A stretch of DNA of 8,527 nt from Pseudomonadota bacterium (GTDB lineage: Bacteria; Pseudomonadota; Gammaproteobacteria; Steroidobacterales; Steroidobacteraceae): NCBI GenBank assembly GCA_021850555.1, contig JAJZLX010000459.1, positions 1-8,527 on the forward strand, in the 5' to 3' direction. The notes below the pieces were generated by a model, which had not been told where the DNA came from, did no database searches, and worked only from the letters and a program-made list of their open reading frames with translations. A program made the position numbers and the translations under genes. Every line of letters starts with the position of its first letter. Positions within the stretch are counted from its first letter, which is position 1. Below, piece after piece: positions 1 to 5,813 of this stretch.

Positions 1-1
1 C

Positions 2-844
2 TATTATCCTCTGGTGCACTGCGGCACCTCGTTCGGCAACTACAAGGAGGTGCGCGGCTACCTGCTGCAGTCGGCGAAGCTGCGCGAGCGGGTGCGCCAG
101 ATTCTCGGCAAGCTCGGGCGTCTGGTCGACGGCAAGCTGCTGATCCCGGAGGAGATCGTGCACTACTCCGAATGGCTGCACGTCATGAGAGAGGAGGTGA
201 AGAAGCTCCAGACCGTCGACTGCAGTCACATTCGCGCCACCATTCATCCGGCCTGCCACGTGTACAAGATGGTGCCGGAGGACGTCATTTACGACGAGAA
301 GGTGCTGGACGGCAACCGCGTCGCGGTCTCCACGGGAATCATGCAGACGCTCGGCGCCGAGGTCATCGATTACAAGACCTGGTACGACTGCTGCGGCTTC
401 GGGTTCCGCCACATCATCTCCGAGCGCGAGTTCACCCGCTCGTTCGCCATCGACCGCAAGATCCGGGTCGCGGTGGAGGAGGCGCGCGCCGATGTGATGA
501 TCGGTCATGACACCGGTTGCATTACCACGCTCGACAAGAACCAGTGGATCAGCAAGGCGGACGGACAGGGGGTGAGCCTGGCGGTGCTGGCCGACTGCCA
601 GTTCGCGGCGCTGGTGTGCGGGGCACATCCGTACAAGATCGTGCAGTCGCACTGGCATGCCTCCCCGACTGAGGCGCTCATGGAGAAGCTCGGCATCGAC
701 TGGCGCTTGCGCAAGGCGGAATTCGAGGAGTACCTCAAGGAGGTCGCCGCGGGGCGGCCGGAGAACCTGTACGACCCGCGCAGGAAGATCACCTCGGGCC
801 CCGGCTTCAAGCCTCTCACGCACTCCGCGGAGCACGCCGGATGA
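2..844 (+). CDS. hdrB1: sHdr complex subunit HdrB1 (5' end outside window)
   Basis: This is the C-terminal part of a CCG-domain protein of the HdrB family. The reading frame is open from base 2, so the true start and the first half of the N-terminal CCG motif lie upstream. The visible motifs are CGTS at 20-31, where HdrB2 of this window has CNGC, and a second CCG domain with Cys at 254, a CC pair at 389 and 392, and DTGC at 509-520 (Cys at 518). One cysteine of each CXXC element is therefore replaced, by Ser and Asp respectively. HdrB-type CCG domains normally bind non-cubane [4Fe-4S] clusters that handle disulfide or thiol-sulfur chemistry. The stop overlaps the hdrA start by 4 bases, indicating translational coupling. 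Identification as B1 rests on gene order and on the degenerate motifs. It is expected to be a soluble cytoplasmic subunit. Confidence 0.88.
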   Translation, partial: YYPLVHCGTSFGNYKEVRGYLLQSAKLRERVRQILGKLGRLVDGKLLIPEEIVHYSEWLHVMREEVKKLQTVDCSHIRATIHPACHVYKMVPEDVIYDEKVLDGNRVAVSTGIMQTLGAEVIDYKTWYDCCGFGFRHIISEREFTRSFAIDRKIRVAVEEARADVMIGHDTGCITTLDKNQWISKADGQGVSLAVLADCQFAALVCGAHPYKIVQSHWHASPTEALMEKLGIDWRLRKAEFEEYLKEVAAGRPENLYDPRRKITSGPGFKPLTHSAEHAG

Positions 845-1887
845 GTCAACCGGTGCTCATCGTCGGCGGCGGACCGGCGGGCCTGGCGGCGGCGCACGCG
901 CTGACGGACGTCGGCCAACGGGTGGTGCTGGTGGAGAAGGCCGAGCAGCTCGGCGGCGCGCCGATTCTCTCAGGCTACGCGAAACTCGTGCCCTCGGGGG
1001 AATGGGCCAAGGATGCGATCGGCGGCATGGTCCGCCGGGTCGAGCAGGAGCAGCTGGCGACGGTGCGCACGGGCACGACCGTCAAGACCTTCACCGGCGA
1101 GCCAGGCCACTTCACCGCCGAGCTCCAAGGCGGTGACACGGTCCAGGCGGCCGCCGCGATCCTGTGCACGGGATTCACCCATTTCGACTCGCTCAACAAG
1201 CCCGAATGGGGCTTTGGGACGTTCCCGGACGTCGTGACGACGATGCAGGTCGAGCAGATGATCTCCTCGGGCAAGGGTGTGCACTGCCCCTCGGACGGGC
1301 GCAAGCCGCAGCGCGTGGCGATACTGCTGTGCGTCGGATCGCGCGACCGGCAGATCGGGCGGCCCTGGTGCTCGAAGATCTGCTGCACGGTCTCGGCGAA
1401 CATCGCCATGGAGATCCGCGAGCAGCTGCCTGAGTGCCACGTGTACATCTACTACATGGACATCCGCACCTTCGGACTGTACGAGACGAAGTATTACTGG
1501 CGCAGCCAGGAGGAGTTCAAGATCAAGTACATCAAGGCGCGCATCGCGGAAGTCACCTCCGATGGCGAGAAGATCATCGTCAAGGGCGAGGACACGCTGG
1601 TCAAGCGGCCGATCACGATCCCCTTCGACCTGGTGGTGCACGCGATCGGCATGGATCCGAATGTCGAGAATAGATCGATTGCGGAGACCTTCGGCGTGGC
1701 GCTCGAGACGCACGGCTACCTGCAGCGAGGCGACTCGTACGGCAATACCGCGGAGACGACCCGCCCCGGAGTGTTCGTCGCGGGCGCCGCGACCGGTCCT
1801 GAGACGATCGATGACTCGATCGCCCAGGGACACGCGGCCGCGATGCGGGCGCTGGCGCTCGCCAGGCCGGCGCGGGCGAGCGCCTGA
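841..1887 (+). CDS. hdrA: sHdr complex flavoprotein subunit HdrA
   Basis: A 348-residue FAD- and Fe-S-binding HdrA-like protein, the electron-distributing core of the sHdr complex. The N-terminal dinucleotide-binding motif is VLIVGGGPAG (residues 5-14), followed by the acidic end of the second strand (VLVEKA). The iron-sulfur signature is CVGSR (Cys164), then Cys177, Cys181 and Cys182, spaced CX12CX3CC. A C-terminal FAD-contact segment, VFVAGAATGPETIDDSIAQG, closes the fold. The protein is much shorter than methanogen HdrA (about 650 residues) because it lacks the extra ferredoxin and inserted domains, as is typical of sulfur oxidisers. ATG overlaps the hdrB1 stop (ATGA), with GGAG at 829-832 as ribosome site. 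The electron acceptor in vivo cannot be read from the sequence. Confidence 0.93.
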   Translation: MSQPVLIVGGGPAGLAAAHALTDVGQRVVLVEKAEQLGGAPILSGYAKLVPSGEWAKDAIGGMVRRVEQEQLATVRTGTTVKTFTGEPGHFTAELQGGDTVQAAAAILCTGFTHFDSLNKPEWGFGTFPDVVTTMQVEQMISSGKGVHCPSDGRKPQRVAILLCVGSRDRQIGRPWCSKICCTVSANIAMEIREQLPECHVYIYYMDIRTFGLYETKYYWRSQEEFKIKYIKARIAEVTSDGEKIIVKGEDTLVKRPITIPFDLVVHAIGMDPNVENRSIAETFGVALETHGYLQRGDSYGNTAETTRPGVFVAGAATGPETIDDSIAQGHAAAMRALALARPARASA

Positions 1888-1895
1888 GGCGCAGC

Positions 1896-2756
1896 ATGGG
1901 CCGATCACTCGCGCACTCGCCCACGGCCGCGATCCGGCTCGAGTTGAGCGGTCCGCGGCTCACCGGCGCACTGGCGCACCTGGCTGCCGAGAGCGAGGCG
2001 AGCGGCGGTATCGAGCAATACGTTCAGGCGCTCAAGATGAAGGGTGCGCTGTTTCGCGAGCTTCTCGGGCAGGACGGAGCGGATGCGGCGGCGCTCGAGC
2101 CGGAGGCATTGCGGATCCTGGTCCCCTTCATGCCGACGGTGCGCCGTCGGATCGGTCCCTGGCTTGCGCGTCCGGCTTTCGACGCGCTCAGGGAGGAGGT
2201 CGTGCGGCTCGTGCGAGCGCTGCGCGACAACAGCCGTGTCGATGAGCAGCTCTGCGAGTTCGGCGGCCTGTTTTGCAAGGGCGAGAGACCGAGATGGACG
2301 AGGGACTTCGGCGCGGAACTGCTGCACCAGCTCTCACCGGAGCGCTTCCCCCTGATGACCCGATGGGTGTGGGACGCGGCGGCGAATACCGGTGTGCTGC
2401 GGGAGATCTGGTTCGGCGGCCAGGAGGGCTCGGAGCGCATCGATGTGTCTGACAGCTATCCGGTGTTTCTGACGCTTCGCGAGGAGCTCAGCGGGTTTCT
2501 TACGGGAAACGGAGTGTTTCGCGATGTCATCTACTACGTAGACCTGCTGTGCGCGCAGGTGTATGCGGAGTACATTTGCGCGCAGGGGGGCACCTACCTG
2601 CGGGTGGACTTCAGTGCCGAAGAGGACCCCTCGCAGTACACGCGCCGGCTGCTCGGCCTCGATGGCATCAAGGGCGACGCGCACACGCGGCGCCCGAGGA
2701 GCATCGAGGGTGCCGCCACCGAGGCCGCCCCCTGCGCACGGCGACCGCCTGATTGA
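1896..2756 (+). CDS. conserved sHdr-cluster protein of unknown function (Hyp/HdrH)
   Basis: A 286-residue protein sitting between hdrA and hdrC2, where sHdr clusters carry a conserved gene of unknown function. No Fe-S, flavin or nucleotide-binding motif is visible. It has five cysteines (120, 127, 219, 228, 280) and aromatic-rich stretches such as RFPLMTRWVWDAA (150-162) and FRDVIYYVDLLCAQVYAEY (208-226). These look helical but are too polar for clear membrane spans. The last 25 residues or so are Arg/Ala/Pro-rich and look disordered. The ATG is preceded by TGAGG (1885-1889), which contains the hdrA stop codon, with a 6-base spacer. It lies 8 bases after hdrA and 6 before hdrC2, so co-expression with the complex is very likely. 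Its biochemical role is not established here; the family identification rests mainly on position. Confidence 0.8.
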   Translation: MGRSLAHSPTAAIRLELSGPRLTGALAHLAAESEASGGIEQYVQALKMKGALFRELLGQDGADAAALEPEALRILVPFMPTVRRRIGPWLARPAFDALREEVVRLVRALRDNSRVDEQLCEFGGLFCKGERPRWTRDFGAELLHQLSPERFPLMTRWVWDAAANTGVLREIWFGGQEGSERIDVSDSYPVFLTLREELSGFLTGNGVFRDVIYYVDLLCAQVYAEYICAQGGTYLRVDFSAEEDPSQYTRRLLGLDGIKGDAHTRRPRSIEGAATEAAPCARRPPD

Positions 2757-2762
2757 GCCATC

Positions 2763-3542
2763 ATGCCCATACACGAACAATCGCTCATTCGCCCGGAGAA
2801 TCTTCGCACTCACGAGAAGCTCGTCGTCGACGGGGTCGATGTGTCCGGACACTGGAGCACCTTCATCCAGCCCCGGGTGGTGACCGACTACAACGAGCAG
2901 CTGCAGGAGGAGATCGCCTCGCTCCCGGGCGGGGAGCACATTCACCGCTGCTGGCAGTGCGGCTCTTGTACGAACGCCTGTACGGTCAATGCCGTCAATC
3001 CGGACTTCAACCCGCGGTTCTGGATTTACCTGGTGCGGATGGGCATGGAGTCTGAGCTGCTTCGGGACAAGGACATCATCTGGCAGTGCGTCTCGTGCAA
3101 CAAGTGCACGTACGCCTGTCCCCGCGACGTGTTCCCGGAAGGGGTCATGAAGGCGCTCGGCCATTGGCTGGAGCTCAAGGGCCATACGCGGAAGTCCCCT
3201 GCCATGGTCTTCGATGAGGTGTTCACCGAGCAGGTCATCGAGCGCGGCCGCATCGAGGAGGGCAGGCTCATCGAGCGCTTCTTCAAGCGCACCGGCCAGG
3301 CGCTGAGGCAGGACTGGCTCATCGAGATGGGCCGGCGGCTGCTCAGGCACCTGCCGCTCGGCATGCTGGCGCGGATGGGGCTGTCGCGGCTGAAAGCACC
3401 GCGCACGAGCGGCTGGGCGCGCTCGCGCGAGGTGCTGAAGGAGTATGTGCACGAGCAGCATGCCGGGCAGCGGCGTCTGCTCGGGCTCGATGAGCTGATC
3501 GGCACCGCGCGTCGCGACGCCGCCGGCATCACCCACGATTAG
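2763..3542 (+). CDS. hdrC2: sHdr complex iron-sulfur subunit HdrC2
   Basis: A 259-residue HdrC-like protein with two [4Fe-4S] ferredoxin motifs: CWQCGSCTNAC (Cys63, 66, 69, 73) and CVSCNKCTYACP (Cys109, 112, 115, 119). The second is a classical CX2CX2CX3CP; the first has Thr instead of Pro after the last cysteine. All eight ligands are present. HdrC passes electrons between HdrB and HdrA. The tail after residue 130 is helical, basic and without membrane segments, so the protein should be soluble. It is followed 10 bases later by hdrB2, giving the usual C2-B2 pair. The start ATG has only a weak ribosome site (TTGAG overlapping the upstream stop), which suggests reliance on coupling with the preceding gene. 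Confidence 0.93.
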   Translation: MPIHEQSLIRPENLRTHEKLVVDGVDVSGHWSTFIQPRVVTDYNEQLQEEIASLPGGEHIHRCWQCGSCTNACTVNAVNPDFNPRFWIYLVRMGMESELLRDKDIIWQCVSCNKCTYACPRDVFPEGVMKALGHWLELKGHTRKSPAMVFDEVFTEQVIERGRIEEGRLIERFFKRTGQALRQDWLIEMGRRLLRHLPLGMLARMGLSRLKAPRTSGWARSREVLKEYVHEQHAGQRRLLGLDELIGTARRDAAGITHD

Positions 3543-3552
3543 GAAGAGCGCC

Positions 3553-4491
3553 ATGTCCGAGAGCAAATCCGACAAATACCGCCGGGTGGCCTACTATCCG
3601 GGTTGTGCGCTCGAGGGAACCGGGCATGCCTATCACCGCTCGACCCGCCAGCTCGGCAAGGCGCTCGGCCTCGATCTGGTCGAGGTGCCCGATTGGAACT
3701 GCTGCGGGGCGATGGAGGCGAAGAACATCGACCCGAAGGTCCAGACGTATCTCTCGGCGCGGATTCTGTCGCTCACCGCCAACCGGATGGGCATGGATGT
3801 GGTGATGGCGCCGTGCAACGGCTGCTACCACAACCTCAAGAAGGCGGAATACGACTTGACGCACGATGCCGACAGTGCCGAGGTGGTCGGGCGCCTGGCG
3901 CGCAAGGCCGGCGATCCGGGCTACCGGCCGGGGGAGGTCGAGACGCTGCACGCGCTGGAGTGGATCAAGCGCGCCATCGGCGAGGAGGAGCTGCGGCGCC
4001 GGGTGCGCGGGGGCTTGAAGGGCCTGAAGGTGGCCAACTACTACGGGTGCATGTATACGCGGCCCCGGCACATCTTTCCCGAGAAGGACAAGGGCCCGGA
4101 GAGCGAGTCGACGTCCAAGCCGCACTTCATGGATGACCTGCTCGCGGCCGCCGGCGCCGAGAACGTCGAGTTTCCGCTCAAAACAGCCTGTTGCGGCGGC
4201 GCCCACACGCTCTCGGACAGCGACCTCTCGACCCGTCTCGTGCTCAACATTCTGCAGGCGGCCGAGGCGGCCGGAGCGGAGGTGATCGCCACCGAATGCC
4301 CCACTTGCCACTCGGGCCTCGAGATGCACCAGGTGCGCGCCGAGAAGAAGCTCGGCAAGGTCACCCGCGTCAAGATCATTTATTTCACCCAGCTCCTGGG
4401 GCTCGCGCTCGGGCTTTCACCGCGTCAGGTCGGCCTGCACGAGAACGTATCGGACGCCTTCAGGCTGCTCGCGGTCAAGGGAGTGACTTGA
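3553..4491 (+). CDS. hdrB2: sHdr complex subunit HdrB2, two intact CCG domains
   Basis: A 312-residue HdrB-type protein with two complete CCG motifs. The first has Cys18, Cys50-Cys51, Cys88 and Cys91 (CX31CCX36CX2C); the second has Cys166, Cys213-Cys214, Cys249 and Cys252 (CX46CCX34CX2C, ending CPTC). In HdrB of methanogens such motifs hold the non-cubane [4Fe-4S] clusters that perform disulfide chemistry, so HdrB2 is the more plausible site of sulfur chemistry than HdrB1, whose motifs are degenerate. A strong ribosome site, AGGAAGAG, begins at the hdrC2 stop and lies about 4 bases before the ATG. The last bases overlap a TTG start for the next gene. No export signal is seen; the protein should be cytoplasmic. 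Confidence 0.93.
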   Translation: MSESKSDKYRRVAYYPGCALEGTGHAYHRSTRQLGKALGLDLVEVPDWNCCGAMEAKNIDPKVQTYLSARILSLTANRMGMDVVMAPCNGCYHNLKKAEYDLTHDADSAEVVGRLARKAGDPGYRPGEVETLHALEWIKRAIGEEELRRRVRGGLKGLKVANYYGCMYTRPRHIFPEKDKGPESESTSKPHFMDDLLAAAGAENVEFPLKTACCGGAHTLSDSDLSTRLVLNILQAAEAAGAEVIATECPTCHSGLEMHQVRAEKKLGKVTRVKIIYFTQLLGLALGLSPRQVGLHENVSDAFRLLAVKGVT

Positions 4492-4904
4492 GAACCCTCG
4501 CACAGATCGAGGAGTGCCTGACGGCGTTGCTGGAGAAGGGACCCGAAGCCGGTGATGCCGCGACCTTGCTCGCATTGGCCGAAGAGGTGCTCGAGCGCTG
4601 GGTGTGCGCCCGCGGCGAGCAGCCCACCACGGACCGGCGCGAGGGGTTTCGGCTGCTCGCGCTGCACCGTCAGGGGGCGCGGGAGGAGCCGAGTTTCAAC
4701 GCCTGCCGGGAGAGCTGCCGCGAGCTCGTCTATCATTACAATCTGCTAATATTGCAGCCCGACGGCGTCCGCTGCGACGCGCAGGCGCAGATGATGGCGC
4801 GCTTGGCGATGCATCTGTACTTGTTCGTCGCCGGCAAGCTGCAGGTGCGGGGGCTCGGGGAGTTCTGCTGCGCCTCGCGCCCGCTGCGCACCGCGGCGGA
4901 ATGA
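4488..4904 (+). CDS. unrecognised small cysteine-rich protein between hdrB2 and lbpA
   Basis: A 138-residue protein I do not recognise. The proposed start is TTG at 4488, overlapping the hdrB2 stop (TTGA), with AAGGGAG at 4477-4483 four bases upstream. No in-frame ATG occurs before residue 102, and the helix-like N-terminus (LAQIEECLTALLEKG) supports the TTG. Seven cysteines are spread along it: 10, 40, 73, 77, 96, 127 and 128. They include a CX3C in SFNACRESCREL and an adjacent pair in GEFCCASRP. The middle (REGFRLLALHRQG) and the aromatic segment LVYHYNLL look like amphipathic helices. There is no signal peptide, clear membrane span or known motif. Placement between hdrB2 and lbpA suggests a role with the sHdr complex or in sulfur relay or cluster handling, but that is inference. 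Confidence 0.7.
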   Translation: MRTLAQIEECLTALLEKGPEAGDAATLLALAEEVLERWVCARGEQPTTDRREGFRLLALHRQGAREEPSFNACRESCRELVYHYNLLILQPDGVRCDAQAQMMARLAMHLYLFVAGKLQVRGLGEFCCASRPLRTAAE

Positions 4905-4919
4905 GCCCCCGGCGGGCTC
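4903..4919 (+). other. intercistronic hairpin before lbpA
   Basis: GAGCCC (4903-4908) pairs perfectly with GGGCTC (4914-4919) around a 5-base loop, beginning inside the TGA stop of the preceding gene. No run of T follows, so it is not a standard intrinsic terminator. It could stabilise mRNA ends or set lbpA expression apart from the upstream genes. The 46-base gap here is the widest in the operon and also holds a strong ribosome site, AAAGAGG, for lbpA. Confidence 0.4.
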
Positions 4920-4950
4920 CTCGCTAGAGAGTTCGCAAAGAGGATTCGAA

Positions 4951-5394
4951 ATGGCCAACGTTCGCGGTTGCAATCTGCCGGACAACCTGCTGTATGACGT
5001 GCAAAACCACATCTGGTATCAGGAGCTCGGCGACGGCAACGTCAGGGTCGGCATGACCGCAGTGGCGACGGCGATGGCCGGCCGCCTCGTGGCCTATACG
5101 CCCAAGGCCGTCGGCAAGGAGGTCAAGGCCGGCAAGTCCTGCGCCACGGTGGAGTCGGGTAAATGGGTCGGTCCGGCGAAGCTCGCCTGCGCCGGCACCG
5201 TGGTGGCGATCAACGAGGCGATGGTGGCCACGCCGGCGCTCGCCAACGAGGACCCTTATGAAAAGGGCTGGCTGCTCACCGTGAAGCCGGCCGACTGGGA
5301 CTCGGTCAGATCCGCGCTGGTGGCCGGGACCGATGTCGCGGCTCCCTACGAGGCCAAGATGCTCGCCGATGGCTTCGCCGGGTGCGGCGGATGA
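4951..5394 (+). CDS. lbpA: lipoate-binding protein LbpA (GcvH-like)
   Basis: A 147-residue protein with the GcvH/biotinyl-lipoyl fold. The N-terminus matches GcvH-like proteins (LLYDVQNHIWYQELGDGNVR), and the predicted lipoyl-lysine is Lys71 in TVESGKWVGPAKL, followed by the second half of the hairpin fold (GTVVAINEAM) and the late motif DPYEKGWLLTVKP. True GcvH usually has ES(V/C)KA followed by Ala/Ser around this lysine. ESGKW plus linkage to hdr genes points to LbpA, the lipoyl carrier of the sHdr pathway, rather than glycine cleavage; no gcvT or gcvP genes are near. Cysteines at 7, 64, 80 and 145 are present, Cys64 lying 7 residues from the lysine. The start is clear: ATG with AAAGAGG at a good distance. 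The stop overlaps the next gene by 4 bases. Confidence 0.92.
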   Translation: MANVRGCNLPDNLLYDVQNHIWYQELGDGNVRVGMTAVATAMAGRLVAYTPKAVGKEVKAGKSCATVESGKWVGPAKLACAGTVVAINEAMVATPALANEDPYEKGWLLTVKPADWDSVRSALVAGTDVAAPYEAKMLADGFAGCGG

Positions 5395-5753
5395 AAGGGC
5401 GCGCCAGAGCCGCCGCGGTCGCCGTGAAGCTCACCGCGCCCTTGCACCCGCGCGAGCTCACCGAGCTGCAGGCCAATGCTGAGCGGGCGAGCGAGGTGCT
5501 CAAGGCGATCGCCAACGGGGTGAGGCTGATGCTGGTGTGCCAATTGGCCGAGGGCCCGAAGTCGGTGAACAAGCTTCAATCGAGCGTCGGCATCAGCCAG
5601 TCGGCGGTCTCGCAGCACCTGGCGCTGCTGCGCGAGCACCACGTCGTGGAGGCTCACCGCCGCGGACAATCCGTCTACTATGTCCTGGCGAGCAAGGAGA
5701 TCGCCGCGCTGATGAAGACGCTGCACGAGCAGTTCTGTCCCAAGCGTCACTGA
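5391..5753 (+). CDS. ArsR/SmtB-family repressor, probable sulfane-sulfur sensor (sHdrR/SoxR type)
   Basis: A 120-residue winged-helix protein of the ArsR family. The DNA-recognition region is KLQSSVGISQSAVSQHLALL and the wing is RRGQSVYYVL. The ATG at 5391 overlaps the lbpA stop (ATGA); a GTG nine bases upstream is possible but less likely. From this ATG the only two cysteines are Cys50 (LMLVCQLAEG) and Cys116 (HEQFCPKRH). No metal-binding CXC motif is seen. Related repressors of sulfur oxidation (SoxR, sHdrR, and the persulfide-sensing BigR/YgaV group) use such a cysteine pair to form a per- or polysulfide bridge that releases DNA. Being inside the operon it would control, it probably autoregulates. 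Assignment as sHdrR rather than SoxR is from context only, so no symbol is given. Confidence 0.88.
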   Translation: MKGRARAAAVAVKLTAPLHPRELTELQANAERASEVLKAIANGVRLMLVCQLAEGPKSVNKLQSSVGISQSAVSQHLALLREHHVVEAHRRGQSVYYVLASKEIAALMKTLHEQFCPKRH

Positions 5754-5758
5754 GCGAG

Positions 5759-5813
5759 CGCGGTGGCCTCCATGTTTCCCCCGGGCGAGGCCGCAGCGGA
5801 TCGCGCCACCGCG
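5759..5813. repeat. 9-bp inverted repeat downstream of the repressor gene
   Basis: CGCGGTGGC (5759-5767) and GCCACCGCG (5805-5813) are perfect inverted copies with 37 bases between. A separate palindrome, CCGCATGCGG, lies at 5826-5833 and neighbouring bases. The left arm covers the most upstream possible GTG start of the next gene. If that gene really begins near 5841 or 5871, the repeat lies in an untranslated leader and could be an operator or RNA structure. If translation starts at 5763 it is within coding sequence and may be chance in GC-rich DNA. Confidence 0.35.

Noticed and set aside
970..1908. A 312-codon minus-strand open frame opposite hdrA
   Set aside because: It lies fully opposite a well-supported flavoprotein and its product is Arg/Asp-rich without motifs.
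2334..3575. A 413-codon open frame on the minus strand
   Set aside because: It is antisense to hdrC2 and part of the preceding gene, which carry recognisable Fe-S motifs and ribosome sites; its translation has no motif and reflects high GC.
841..4491. Methanogen-type heterodisulfide reductase
   Set aside because: HdrA is the short form, there are separate C2/B2 genes, and the lipoate carrier and sulfur-type repressor are linked, all of which fit the sulfur-oxidising version.
4903..4919. Intrinsic terminator after the small cysteine-rich gene
   Set aside because: The stem is followed by CTCGCTAG rather than a T run, so termination is not supported.
4951..5394. Glycine cleavage H protein
   Set aside because: The lipoyl-lysine context is ESGKW, no gcvT or gcvP is nearby, and the gene is embedded in the hdr operon.
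5391..5753. Arsenic or zinc resistance regulator
   Set aside because: No metal-binding CXC or histidine-rich sensor motif and no resistance genes; the two-cysteine layout and neighbours favour sulfur sensing.
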